Source: Dehalococcoidia bacterium
GTDB taxonomy: Bacteria > Chloroflexota > Dehalococcoidia > UBA2979
Direction of reading: 5' to 3'
Assembly: GCA_009692725.1 (NCBI GenBank)
Contig: SHYP01000005.1
Location: forward strand, 1-64,000
DNA: 64,000 nt
The notes beneath the pieces are model-generated. The model did no database searches. It was not told where the DNA came from and was given only the letters and a program-made list of their open reading frames with translations. A program made the translations under genes and the position numbers. Positions 8,971 through 18,198 of the stretch are shown here, piece after piece (within the stretch, counting starts at the first letter, position 1; each line of letters opens with the position of its first letter).

Positions 8971-9723
8971 CTATCGCGCACGTTCCTCGACACGGCTCGC
9001 CGCGCGCGCCACCCGCGGCACGCCACCGCGACGCAGCCGCCAGATGCCCCGCAGATCCTCGAACGCCGTGCTCACGATATGCACGCGCGTGTCCGTGTCC
9101 TCGTCCCAGCGCACCGGCACCTCGCGGAGGCGATAGCCGTTCTCCTGCGCTATCAGCAGCAGCTCCGAATCGAAGAACCAGCGCGTGTCCCGCACCAGCG
9201 GCACCACCGCGCGCGCTACGTCCCGCCGGATCGCCTTGAACCCGCACTGCGCATCCGACACCCGTAACCCGGCGGCGAGCCGCAAGATCAGTACGTACGT
9301 TCGCGAGATGAGCTCCCGCTTCAGCGAGCGCTGCGTCTGCGACAGCCGGTGCAGCCGCGTCCCGTAGCTCACGTCCGCCTCGTCCGCGACCAGCGGGTCG
9401 ACGAGCGCCGACACGTGCGCGAGGTCCGTCGAGAGGTCGACGTCCATGTACGCCGATACGTCCGCATCGGACGTGAGCCACGCCACCCGCAGCGCGATGC
9501 CGCGGCCCTTCACCGGCACGTCGAGCGCCACCACCCGCCCCGGGTGGGCCGCCTCGAGCCCTCGCGCGATCGCCAGCGTGCCGTCCGTCGAGGCGTTGTT
9601 CGCCACCACCACGCGCCAGCGATGCTCCGGGTGCGCGTCGCACCACGCGAGCACCCGCGCGACGCTCGTCGCCAGGACGTGCTCTTCGTTGTACACGGGG
9701 ATGACGAGATCGACGAGCGCCAT
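8971..9723 (-). CDS. Family 2 glycosyltransferase, dolichyl-phosphate glucosyltransferase-like
   Basis: 250-residue GT-A enzyme without a membrane anchor. It begins MALVDLVIPVYNEEHVL, has NNASTDGTL for nucleotide-sugar binding, the metal-binding DxD in YMDVDLSTD, and QCGFKAIRR plus WFFDSELL typical of the Alg5/DPG synthase group. It probably transfers a hexose to a polyprenyl phosphate on the cytoplasmic face for envelope glycans. It lies 73 bases after purH, with which it has no obvious functional link. Confidence 0.85.
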   Translation of the reverse strand: MALVDLVIPVYNEEHVLATSVARVLAWCDAHPEHRWRVVVANNASTDGTLAIARGLEAAHPGRVVALDVPVKGRGIALRVAWLTSDADVSAYMDVDLSTDLAHVSALVDPLVADEADVSYGTRLHRLSQTQRSLKRELISRTYVLILRLAAGLRVSDAQCGFKAIRRDVARAVVPLVRDTRWFFDSELLLIAQENGYRLREVPVRWDEDTDTRVHIVSTAFEDLRGIWRLRRGGVPRVARAASRVEERAR

Positions 9724-9796
9724 GCGCGCTCCATCCTAGGCCAGTCGCGCGCTCAGGTCACCCCGCCCGCCACGCCCGCGACCCGCGCAATCCGCG

Positions 9797-11371
9797 CTAG
9801 TGCCGAAAGTGCCGCACGCCCGTGGTGCACAGCGCCAGCCCGTGCGCGTCCGCCACCTGTACCGACTCCGCGTCGCGCATCGACCCGCCGGGATGGATCG
9901 CCGCCGTCACACCCGCCGCCGCCGCGACCTCGATCGTGTCCGGGAACGGGAAGAACGCGTCCGACGCCAGCACCGCCCCGCGCGCACGCTCACCCGCCGC
10001 GCGCACGGCCAGCCGCGCGCTCTCCACCCGATTCGGCTGCCCCGCGCCCATGCCCACCAGCACCCCGTCCCGCACCAGCACGATCGCGTTCGATTTGACG
10101 TGCTTGCACACCGTCCACGCCACCCGCAGGTCCGCGAGCTCCCGCGCCGTCGGCGCGCGCAGCGCGCTCGACACAGGCGCACGGCCGTCGCCATCGTCCC
10201 CGGCGTCGACGTCCTGCACAAGGACGCCACCGCGCACCGAGCGCAGCTCCTGCCGCGCCGCCCCCGGCTCGCCGAGCGGCGCCTCGAGGATACGCAGGTC
10301 CGCCGACTTGCGTTGCAGGTGCGCCAGCGCCCCGTCCGCGAACCCCGGCGCGATCACGATCTCGAAGAACATGCGCACGCTCGCCACCGGGCTCAGCCGC
10401 TCCCGCAGCGCGCTCGCCAGCGCCATGTCCAGCGGCCGGTTCACCGCCACGATGCCGCCGTACGCCGACACCGCGTCGCCCTGCGTGAGCGCCCGCTCGT
10501 ACAGCTCAGCAAGCGGCAGCGTGCCCGTCGCGAAGCAGCACGGGTTCGTGTGCTTGATGATCGCCAGCGCCGGCTCGGCGCACTCCGCGACCAGCGCGAA
10601 CGCCGCGTCCGCGTCCAGCACGTTCGTGTACGACATGCCCTTACCGTGGTGCTGCACCGCCGCACCGATGCCCGCCGCCACCTCGCGCAGCGAGTCACGC
10701 CGGTAGAACGCCGCCCGCTGGTGCGGGTTCTCGCCGTAGCGCAGCGCGTCGCCCGCGCGCGTCAACGCCACCGTCAGCTGCTCCGGGAACGGCTCCTCGC
10801 CTCCCCGCAGGTACTCCGCGACCAGCGTGTCGTAGTGCGCGACGTGCTGGAACGCCTTCGCCGCCAGCGCGCGCCGCCGCGCCTGGTCCAGCGCCCCCGC
10901 GCGCAGCGCCTCAAGCACCGGCGTGTAGTCCGTCGGGTCGACGAGCGGCACCACCCACGGGTGGTTCTTCGCGGCCGCGCGGATCATCGCCGGCCCGCCG
11001 ATGTCGATCTCCTCGAGCGCACGCTCCAGCGGCAGCTCCGCATCCCCGCGCACCGTCTCCGCGAACGGGTACAGGTTTGCCACGACCATCTCGATCGCGT
11101 CGATGCCGTGCTCCCGCGCCTCCGCCTCGTCACCCGCGTGCCCGCGCCGGAACAACAGCCCCCCGTGCACCTTCGGATGCAGCGTCTTCACGCGCCCGCC
11201 GAAGACTTCCGGATGCCCGGTCAGCTCCGCCACCGCGCGCGCCGGCACGCCGCCCGCGACGAGCACGCGCTGCGTGTTGCCCGTCGAGTACAGCTCCCAG
11301 CCGAGCGCGTGCAGCCCCGCCCCCAGCTCGACGATGCCCGCCTTGTCGTACACCGCGAGCAGTGCCCGCAT
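9797..11371 (-). CDS. purH: Bifunctional AICAR formyltransferase / IMP cyclohydrolase
   Basis: This enzyme carries out the last two steps to IMP. From ATG 11371, with an AGGAGG site, the product is 524 residues, the normal length. The N-terminal cyclohydrolase domain has YSTGNTQRVL and GGRVKTLHPKVHGGLL; the C-terminal transformylase has KHTNPCC and KSNAIVLVRDG. The upstream extension to 11455 is not family-like. purM lies 120 bases upstream on the same strand, with a GTCAC element in the gap. Confidence 0.95.
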   Translation of the reverse strand: MRALLAVYDKAGIVELGAGLHALGWELYSTGNTQRVLVAGGVPARAVAELTGHPEVFGGRVKTLHPKVHGGLLFRRGHAGDEAEAREHGIDAIEMVVANLYPFAETVRGDAELPLERALEEIDIGGPAMIRAAAKNHPWVVPLVDPTDYTPVLEALRAGALDQARRRALAAKAFQHVAHYDTLVAEYLRGGEEPFPEQLTVALTRAGDALRYGENPHQRAAFYRRDSLREVAAGIGAAVQHHGKGMSYTNVLDADAAFALVAECAEPALAIIKHTNPCCFATGTLPLAELYERALTQGDAVSAYGGIVAVNRPLDMALASALRERLSPVASVRMFFEIVIAPGFADGALAHLQRKSADLRILEAPLGEPGAARQELRSVRGGVLVQDVDAGDDGDGRAPVSSALRAPTARELADLRVAWTVCKHVKSNAIVLVRDGVLVGMGAGQPNRVESARLAVRAAGERARGAVLASDAFFPFPDTIEVAAAAGVTAAIHPGGSMRDAESVQVADAHGLALCTTGVRHFRH

Positions 11372-11475
11372 CACGCGCCTCCTTCGCTCGCCCGGCCCGC
11401 CAGCGGCGCCGCCCAACGCTCGCCCCGCCTTACTCGGGCCCGCGGCGCTGCGCACGCGCTTCCTGACCCGTGCCC

Positions 11476-11490
11476 GTCACGGCGAGTGAC
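11476..11490 (-). repeat. GTCAC-N5-GTGAC 3'-end element, copy 2
   Basis: On the minus strand the sequence GTCACTCGCCGTGAC followed by GGGCACGGG begins one base after the purM stop codon. Arms GTCAC/GTGAC flank a 5-base centre. Confidence 0.65.
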
Positions 11491-11491
11491 C

Positions 11492-12565
11492 TCAGGCGAG
11501 CGGTAGGCCGCGCACCCCCGGTGCGCCCACGCCGCGGGCCTCCACCGCCCCCAGCGCCCACGCCTCGGGCAACGCAGCCAGCACGCCGGGCGCGTCCTCC
11601 GCGGCCACCGCGAGGATCGCGCCCACCCCCATGTTGAACGTCCGATACATCTCGCCGTCCGCCACGCGCCCCTGCCGCTGGATCACCTCGAACAGCGGCG
11701 GCGTTCGCCACGACCCGCCGTCGATGAACGCGCCCAGGCCGTCCGGCAGGATGCGCGGCAGGTTGCCCGGGATGCCGCCCCCGGTAATGTGCGCCCAGCC
11801 ACTGATGCGCGGCAGCAGCGGCTGCAGCACGCCGAGGTACGAGCGGTGCACCGCCAGCAGCGCGTCGCCCAGCGTCCCGCCCAGCTCGTCGTACGCCGTC
11901 TCCAGCACCGCGCGGTCGTGCGCCGCGCCCTTGCCCTTCGCCAGCCCGAACGCCGCGCGCACCAGCGAGTAGCCGTTCGTGTGCAGCCCGCTCGACGGCA
12001 GCGCCACCAGCACGTCGCCCGCGCGGATGCGCGAGCCGTCGATCACGGCGTCGCGCTCTACCGCCCCCACGATGAACCCCGCGATATCGTAGTCGCCCGA
12101 CCGGTACAGGTCCGGCAGGTCCGCCGTCTCCCCGCCGATCAGCGCCACGCCGTTCTCCTCGCACGCCCGCCCGATCCCCGCGACGATCTCCACCCGCTGC
12201 GCCTGCGGCAGGTCCGCCGTCGCCAGGTAGTCGAGGAAAAACAGCGGCTCCGCGCCCGTCGTCAGGATGTCGTTCACGCAGTGATTGACCAGGTCCTGGC
12301 CCACCGTGTCGAAGCGCCCCGCGGCCGCGGCCACCAGCACCTTCGTCCCCACGCTGTCCGTGCTGCTCGCCAGCACCGGGTCGCGGTACCCCTGCAGCCG
12401 GAACAGCCCCGCGAACGACCCGATGCCCCCCAGCACCTCCGGCCGCTGCGTCCGCCCTGCGATCTCGCGGTAACGCGCCACCGTCGTCTCCGCCGCGTCG
12501 ATGTCGACGCCGGCGTCGGCGTAGCGCAGCGGCTGCTCGCGAGGGATGGTCATTGAATCCGTCAC
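11492..12565 (-). CDS. purM: Phosphoribosylformylglycinamidine cyclo-ligase (AIR synthetase)
   Basis: This enzyme cyclises FGAM to AIR using ATP. The 357 residues contain LASSTDSVGTKVLVA (phosphate/ATP site), NHCVNDILTTGAEPLFFLDY, GGETADLPDLY and ITGGGIPGNLPRILP, all signature stretches of PurM. The start is GTG 12565, one base after the stop of the SRPBCC gene; an ATG twelve bases further in (MTIPREQ) is an equally plausible start. The purF-SRPBCC-purM-purH run is likely one transcript. Confidence 0.95.
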   Translation of the reverse strand: MTDSMTIPREQPLRYADAGVDIDAAETTVARYREIAGRTQRPEVLGGIGSFAGLFRLQGYRDPVLASSTDSVGTKVLVAAAAGRFDTVGQDLVNHCVNDILTTGAEPLFFLDYLATADLPQAQRVEIVAGIGRACEENGVALIGGETADLPDLYRSGDYDIAGFIVGAVERDAVIDGSRIRAGDVLVALPSSGLHTNGYSLVRAAFGLAKGKGAAHDRAVLETAYDELGGTLGDALLAVHRSYLGVLQPLLPRISGWAHITGGGIPGNLPRILPDGLGAFIDGGSWRTPPLFEVIQRQGRVADGEMYRTFNMGVGAILAVAAEDAPGVLAALPEAWALGAVEARGVGAPGVRGLPLA

Positions 12566-12566
12566 C

Positions 12567-13298
12567 CTAGGCTCGCGTGCTACAGCGCGGTAAGCCCCCG
12601 ACCGCGTGGCCGCCGTCGAGTATCACCTGAAGTCGCACCAAGCGCCTCACCTGCCCACTGACGGCCGCGTCGAGCTCGTCCTTCACCCTTCGCGGCAGCA
12701 TCAGTTCCGAAAAACGCCGCTGCTCGAGGTCCACGAGCAACTCGTCGGCCGTCCTTCCGGTGGCCTTCGCGAGTATCCACCTCCGCACGCCTCTCGGTGG
12801 ACGCTCGCGCAACCGCCGCTGCACAGCCTCGTCGGCGTGAAACCCCCAGCGATCGAGCCGCTCAACAACCTTTCCGCCGCGCCACCACGTCACCGTAACA
12901 CGACTTCCGGCATCCCCTTCCTCGATACGCACATCGAACCGTTCGATGCTATCGCTCCCGCCATCGGAGTCCGCGGTCCGCTCCTCCCAGGCGATTCGCC
13001 ACGGCCGTGCGAGCGCTGTGATCTCGCAGCGCGCCACCCGACTGCGCTCCCACAGCCGGGCCCCGTGGAGCAGTGCGTACCACCAGCCCGCAGGCGCCAG
13101 ATTGGCATAGACCTTCGTGAACGTCGCGCCGATTCCCGCCCTGAAATCGTCGGCGTGGCGGACCTCCGCCAGATCAGGCGCCCACTCCATGTGATGCCGA
13201 ACGTCCAGCAAGTAGTCGTGTACAACCTGCGGTGACGCGCTCGTTGACCAGCCAAATTCCCAGCCGAGCGATCCCAGCGCCCTCGAGGTGACAGCCAC
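12567..13298 (-). CDS. SRPBCC (START-like) superfamily protein
   Basis: 243 residues. The N-terminal part looks like a helix-grip hydrophobic-ligand fold: WEFGWSTSASPQVVHDYLLDVRH, then HMEWAPDLAEVR and GATFTKVYANL, followed by strands ending in SRVTVTWWRGG. The C-terminal 90 residues are Arg-rich and helical. This group includes polyketide cyclases and lipid-binding proteins; no catalytic residue is evident and no ligand can be named. It lies between purF and purM with one base to purM, which suggests coexpression rather than shared chemistry. Confidence 0.6.
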   Translation of the reverse strand: MAVTSRALGSLGWEFGWSTSASPQVVHDYLLDVRHHMEWAPDLAEVRHADDFRAGIGATFTKVYANLAPAGWWYALLHGARLWERSRVARCEITALARPWRIAWEERTADSDGGSDSIERFDVRIEEGDAGSRVTVTWWRGGKVVERLDRWGFHADEAVQRRLRERPPRGVRRWILAKATGRTADELLVDLEQRRFSELMLPRRVKDELDAAVSGQVRRLVRLQVILDGGHAVGGLPRCSTRA

Positions 13299-13366
13299 TG
13301 CCTGCCCTCTACCTGCCCAACGGCACCCAGCGCACCGCCACGAGCCGAGCAGCCGCCACTACGGGC

Positions 13367-14887
13367 CTAGCGCCCCGAGGGCGGAGCCGCCGCTGCCGCC
13401 GGAACAGCGTGCCGGTCCCGTGCCCCCGGCTGCTCCAGCACAAACTTGTCCAGCTGCAGCGGCACCTCGCGCGGGTACTGACCCGTGAAGCACGCCGTGC
13501 ACAGCGTCTCCTCCGGCTGCCGCGTCGCCGCCGCCGTCGCCTCGATCGAGAGGTAGCCGAGCGTGTCCGCGCCAATGTGCTGCCGGATCGCGTCCACCCC
13601 TTGGTGCGCCGCGATCAGCTCGCCCCGCGTCGCCATGTCCACCCCGTAGAAGCACGGATGCTCGATCGGGGGCGAAGTGATGCGCATGTGCACCTCGCGC
13701 GCTCCCGCCTTGCGCAGCATCGCCACCACGCGCGGCGTCGTCGTCCCGCGCACGATCGTGTCGTCCACCACCACCACCCGGCGCCCCTCCAGCAGCTCCG
13801 GCAGCGGGTTGAACTTCAGCTGCACGCCGCGGTCCCGCAGCCGCTGGTCCGGCTGGATGAACGTGCGCCCCACGTAGCGGTTCTTCACCAGCGCCTCGAC
13901 GTACGGAATCCCCGACCCGCGCGCGTAGCCGATCGCCGCCGCCGTCGCCGAGTCCGGGATGCCGATCACGATGTCCGCGTCCGCCGGGTGCTCGATCGCC
14001 AGTTGCTCCCCCATGCGCATCCGCGCCTGGTACAGCAGCTGCCCGCGCATCCGCGAGTCCGGCCGCGCGAAGTAGATGTACTCCAGCAGGCACAGCGCCG
14101 GCCGCAGCGGCTCCGCCACCCGCCACGACGTGATCCCGTACTGGTCGATGCGCACCACCTCGCCCGGCTCCACCTCGCGCACGAACGTCGCGCCCAGGTG
14201 GTCCAGCGCGCACGTCTCCGACGCGAACACGTACCCCGTGTGCCCCGCGTCCAGCTTGCCGATGCACAACGGGCGGATGCCGTTCGGGTCGCGCACGCCG
14301 AAGATCGCGTCGCGCGTCAGCACCGTCAGCGAGTACGCACCGTTCGCGCGCCGCATCAGCGTCGCGAAACGCGCCTCCCAGGTCGCCCCGGGCGCCGTCG
14401 CCAGCAGCTGCGCCAGCACCTCGGAGTCCGTCGTCGTCTCGAACTCGACACCCTGCGATTCGAGGTCCGCACGCAGCACATCCGCGTTCACGATGTTGCC
14501 GTTGTGTGCCAGCGCCAGCTGCCGCGGCTGACCGTCGATCAGCGGCAGATAGCCCGCGCGGTCCTCCACCAGCAGCGGCTGCACGTTGCACGCCACGTTC
14601 CCGCCGGTCGTCGAGTAGCGCGTGTGCCCGATCGCCGCAATGCCCTGCAGCCCCTCGAGCGCCGGCTCGTCGAACACCTGCGAGACCAGCCCCATCTGCG
14701 CGTAGAGCGAGATGCGCTCCCCGTCGCTCGAGGCGATCCCCGCCGATTCCTGCCCACGATGCTGCAAGGCATGCAGCCCGAAGAAGGTGAGCCGAGCCAC
14801 GTCTTCGCCCGGAGCGAAGACACCAAACACGCCGCATTTCTCGTCAATCGTCGAGATACGCCGCCGCCTTTCGGCTCGCCCTGGCAC
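13367..14887 (-). CDS. purF: Amidophosphoribosyltransferase
   Basis: This is the first step of purine synthesis, forming phosphoribosylamine from PRPP and glutamine. The catalytic Cys of the N-terminal nucleophile domain is in DEKCGVFGVF; GHTRYSTTG and NGNIVNA bind glutamine, and VVVVDDTIVRGTTT is the PRPP loop. No ATG lies near the expected N-terminus. The best start is GTG 14887, giving a 17-residue propeptide to be removed before Cys18. An ATC or ATT closer to the Cys is conceivable. From this start the length is 506. Confidence 0.92.
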   Translation of the reverse strand: MPGRAERRRRISTIDEKCGVFGVFAPGEDVARLTFFGLHALQHRGQESAGIASSDGERISLYAQMGLVSQVFDEPALEGLQGIAAIGHTRYSTTGGNVACNVQPLLVEDRAGYLPLIDGQPRQLALAHNGNIVNADVLRADLESQGVEFETTTDSEVLAQLLATAPGATWEARFATLMRRANGAYSLTVLTRDAIFGVRDPNGIRPLCIGKLDAGHTGYVFASETCALDHLGATFVREVEPGEVVRIDQYGITSWRVAEPLRPALCLLEYIYFARPDSRMRGQLLYQARMRMGEQLAIEHPADADIVIGIPDSATAAAIGYARGSGIPYVEALVKNRYVGRTFIQPDQRLRDRGVQLKFNPLPELLEGRRVVVVDDTIVRGTTTPRVVAMLRKAGAREVHMRITSPPIEHPCFYGVDMATRGELIAAHQGVDAIRQHIGADTLGYLSIEATAAATRQPEETLCTACFTGQYPREVPLQLDKFVLEQPGARDRHAVPAAAAAPPSGR

Positions 14888-14955
14888 GGGCGGAAGTGTA
14901 CCACCTCCGCCCGTGCCGCTCCCGCGCTCCCACGGCCGCCCCGAAGGGCGGAGGC

Positions 14956-15604
14956 TCACACCTCGTACAGGATGCTGATCGTGGTCGACACCGCGGTCAC
15001 CACGCCCGCCTGCATCGCCCGGACGAGTAGGTCCTGGTCGCCCGCAGCCGTGCTCCTCGCGATATACGCGTCGATCGCCGCCATGCTCTCGTTCGTCGCG
15101 CTGCGCAGCAGCTGCCCCGTCGCCGGACCAGCCGCGGCCAGTTGGGAGTTCAGCACCCGCAGCCCCAGCCTCTCGCTGCGCTCGCGCGCCGCCTCCAGCG
15201 CCGCGATCGCCTCCGCCCGGCTCGCCTCCGCGGTCTGGAAAATGCGCGCCACCAGGACCGTTCGGCGGCGGAGCCGGCGGCTCGGACGCGCGGGCCCCAA
15301 CCCCGTTCAAGAACGACCGGCGCAGCAGCGTCGCCGGCGGGCTCGCCACCCCCATCGCCTTCACCATCGGGTTATTCGCACGGTCCGCCAGTATCTTGTC
15401 CAGCGCCGCCGCCCGCGCCGCCGTATCCGTGTGCAAGGTCACCATCAAGACTTGGCCGGCCGCCTCACCGCCGTACAGCGTCTGCCGGAAGTGCGTCTCA
15501 CCCCCGAAGGTATCCAGGTAGCGCTTATACGCGCCCGCCAGGCTCCGGAACTCCTCGCCCTTGCCCGCCGCGATCCGGTACACCGTCACGCTCGAGGCAA
15601 CCAC
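14956..15604 (-). pseudogene. Frameshifted two-domain ABM-like protein
   Basis: Two reading frames make one sensible protein. From ATG 15604 comes a domain with VTVYRIAAGKGEEFRSLAGA and QVLMVTLHTD, ending PPATLLRRSF. The second half, in another frame, starts near TVLVARIFQTAEASRAEAIA and runs to the stop at 14956. Both halves look like ferredoxin-fold monooxygenase-like (ABM/NIPSNAP-type) repeats. The total of 649 bases is one over a multiple of three, and the break falls at about 15255-15295 in a GC-rich stretch. It is either decayed or a sequencing indel. It precedes purF on the same strand. Confidence 0.65.
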
Positions 15605-15828
15605 AGCTGTCTCCCTCTCACCTCACGACCAGTAAGCCCCCCTCCTAGTCCTTCTCGGCCCGTCGGGTCAACATCGTGCATACGGGCGCACGCACAATCG
15701 CGCGCACGCTTTTCGTCCGCCCACCCCGCGTCAGCGAACCTGGCCTGGTCACGCAACGGTCAGCGCCTGCGCGGCAGTTTCCCGAGCGCGAAAGAAGCGC
15801 CGAGCTGCTTCGGCGCAGCGCTCCCGGC

Positions 15829-16749
15829 CTAAGCCCGCACCAGCACGTCCAGCCGGTGCCGCGCCAGCTCCGCCTTGATGCGCTCCTGCGCCGCCTCCGA
15901 CGCGCGCACTAGCGGCAGCCGCGGGTCGCCCACGCCGAAGCCGAGGTGGCCCAGCGCCCACTTCACCGGGATCGGGTTCGTCTCCACAAAGCACACGTTG
16001 AAGAGCGGCATCAGCCGCGCCTCCTCCCCGCGCGCCTCGTCCCAGCGTCCCGCCGCCGCCAGGTCCACCATCGCGTGGATCTGCGCCCCCACGAGGTGCG
16101 CCGCCACCGAGACCACGCCCCAGCCGCCATGCTGCATCACGTCCAGCGTCGCGCTGTCGTCCCCAGACCACACGCGGAAGCCCGCCGGCGCGCCCGCGAC
16201 GATCGCGTCCACCTGCGCCAGATCGCCTGCCGCCTCCTTGATGCCCACGATGTTCGGCACCTCGCGCGCCAGCCGCAGCGTGGTCTCGGCCGTCATGTTG
16301 AGCGAGGTGCGGCTCGGGATGTTGTAGAGGATGCACGGCAGCGGCGTCGCCTCCGCCAGCGTGCGGAAGTGGCGGTACAGCCCCTCCTGCGGCGGCTTGT
16401 TGTAGTACGGCACGGTGAACATCAGCGCGTTCATGCCCGCACCGGCGCCCTCACGCACCATCTCCAGCGACTCCGCCGTCGAGTTCGTCGACGCCCCCGC
16501 GACCAGCACCGCCTCCGGCCCGACCGCCCGGCGCACCGCCCGCCATACCTCCACCTGCTCGGCGATGGAGAGCGTCGGCGTCTCGCCCGTCGTCCCCGTG
16601 AGCACGAGCCCGTCCGACCCGGACCCCAGCAGCGCGCGCGCCAGCTCCCCGCACGCCGCGTAGTCCACCGACCCGTCCGGCGCGAACGCCGTGACCATCG
16701 CCGTCATCACGCGACCCAACTCGATGCGCCCAGGCTCGACGGCCATCAC
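15829..16749 (-). CDS. dapA: 4-hydroxy-tetrahydrodipicolinate synthase
   Basis: Condenses pyruvate with aspartate semialdehyde in lysine/diaminopimelate synthesis. The 306-residue TIM barrel has the Schiff-base Lys171 (VGIKEAAGD), Tyr142 (LYNIPSRT) and the TGTTGE phosphate-like loop. asd and dapB lie upstream on the same strand, so three consecutive pathway genes are clustered, though a 371-base gap with repeats separates dapA from asd. Confidence 0.95.
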   Translation of the reverse strand: MMAVEPGRIELGRVMTAMVTAFAPDGSVDYAACGELARALLGSGSDGLVLTGTTGETPTLSIAEQVEVWRAVRRAVGPEAVLVAGASTNSTAESLEMVREGAGAGMNALMFTVPYYNKPPQEGLYRHFRTLAEATPLPCILYNIPSRTSLNMTAETTLRLAREVPNIVGIKEAAGDLAQVDAIVAGAPAGFRVWSGDDSATLDVMQHGGWGVVSVAAHLVGAQIHAMVDLAAAGRWDEARGEEARLMPLFNVCFVETNPIPVKWALGHLGFGVGDPRLPLVRASEAAQERIKAELARHRLDVLVRA

Positions 16750-17120
16750 CCACCTCCGCGCTGCGCCCTCGCAAGCCCGCCCATTCTAACGAGTCGCGTC
16801 GAGCGTCAGCAGAAGCGCACTACACGCGTCACGCTACCGATTCGAGCCGCGACCAATGACGCTCCGCACATCGGCTGCGACACAACCGGGAGCGCGAGGG
16901 CGCAACCGCTCGCACAGGAACGGGCGGGCGGGCCTCCGGCCCAGGGGCCGTTCCAATCTCTGGGCCGCTATCACGCGGCGGGCGAAGCCCGCCTGCGCCG
17001 GGAGCGCGAGTGGCGGCATGCCCGCATCGCGGGGAGCGCGAGGGCGCAGCCCTCGCAGGAGAAGAGGGCGGGGGGGTCCCCCACCGCGGAGCGGGGTCGA
17101 TAGCTCCGGCCGCGACAGCG
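16750..17120. repeat. Gene-free asd-dapA gap with direct repeats and hairpins
   Basis: No credible gene is present. The unit GGGAGCGCGAGGGCGCA occurs at 16888-16904 and 17032-17048, with a shorter copy GGGAGCGCGAG at 17000-17010. The two long copies are each followed by a CTCGCA stretch and a GGGCGGG-rich segment. Several GGC/GCC hairpins lie between. It could be a small dispersed repeat family or a leader; nothing identifies it. Confidence 0.5.
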
Positions 17121-18143
17121 TTAGAGCTTGCCTCGGCGGATCAGCTCCTCCGCGATCTGGATTGCGTTCGTCGCCGCGCCCTTGCGCAAGTTGTCCGTCA
17201 CGCACCAGAGCGCCACCCCGTGCTCGACCGAGGGGTCGAGCCGCAGCCGGCCGACGAACGCGCGGTCGTCCCCGGCCGTGTTCAGCGGCGTCGGGTACAC
17301 CGAGCGTGCCGGGTTGTCCCGCAGCGCGAGCCCCGCCTGCGCCTCGATTGCGGCGCGCAGCGCGGCCAGCGGGGCCGGCCCGTCGAACTCCACGTGCACC
17401 GCCTCCGCGTGCCCGATGATCGTCGGCACGCGCACGCACGTCGCCGAGAACGGCAGCTCCGGCAGGTGCAGGATCTTGCGCGTCTCGTTGCGCATCTTCG
17501 CCTCTTCGGCCGTGTAGCCGTCCTCGCCGAACACGTCGACCTGCGGCATCACATTTAGCGCGATCTGGTGCGGGTACACCTGAGGCGCCGGCAGCGGCTC
17601 GCCGCGCCCGTACGCGGACAGCTGCGCCTGCAGCTCGGCGACGGCCGACGCGCCCGTGCCGGACACCGCCTGGTACGTCGCCACCACCACGCGCCGCAGC
17701 GGCGCCACCTGCCGCAGCGCGTGCAGCGCCATCACCAGCGGCGTCGTCGTGCAGTTCGGAATCGAGAGGATGCCCTCGTGCCAGTCGACGTCGTCGCCGT
17801 TCACCTCGGGCACCACCAGCGGCACGTTCGCCTGCATGCGGAACGCCGAGCCATCGTCGATCATCACCGCGCCGAGCTTCGTGATCTCCGGCGCCCACTC
17901 GCGCGAAGCCGCCGACGTCGCCGAGCAGAACACGAGGTCCGCCCCGCGTAGCGCCTCGAGCGTGGTCTCTTCCACGGTCAGCGCGTCACCGCGGAAGCGC
18001 ATCGTCTTGCCCGCCGAGCGCTTCGTCGCCAGCAGCTTGAGCTGACCGATGGGGAACTGGCGCTCCTCGGCGACGCGGAGGAACACCTCCCCCACCGCCC
18101 CCGAGGCGCCGATCACGGCGACGTTTGGCTGCTGCCTGGCCAT
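17121..18143 (-). CDS. asd: Aspartate-semialdehyde dehydrogenase
   Basis: Reduces aspartyl phosphate to aspartate semialdehyde, the branch point for lysine, threonine and methionine. The 340 residues include the NADP loop VIGASGAVGEVF, catalytic Cys131 in SIPNCTTTPL and RVPTIIGHAEAVH carrying the acid/base His. It is placed between dapB (55 bases upstream) and dapA, on the same strand. Confidence 0.95.
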   Translation of the reverse strand: MARQQPNVAVIGASGAVGEVFLRVAEERQFPIGQLKLLATKRSAGKTMRFRGDALTVEETTLEALRGADLVFCSATSAASREWAPEITKLGAVMIDDGSAFRMQANVPLVVPEVNGDDVDWHEGILSIPNCTTTPLVMALHALRQVAPLRRVVVATYQAVSGTGASAVAELQAQLSAYGRGEPLPAPQVYPHQIALNVMPQVDVFGEDGYTAEEAKMRNETRKILHLPELPFSATCVRVPTIIGHAEAVHVEFDGPAPLAALRAAIEAQAGLALRDNPARSVYPTPLNTAGDDRAFVGRLRLDPSVEHGVALWCVTDNLRKGAATNAIQIAEELIRRGKL

Positions 18144-18198
18144 GCTCGCACGCTCCTTCGCGTCCGCTCGCGGACAGCTATGATACGGGCGCGACGCG

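Noticed and set aside
16888..17048. CRISPR-like array from repeated units
   Set aside because: Only three unequal copies, irregular spacing, no cas genes.
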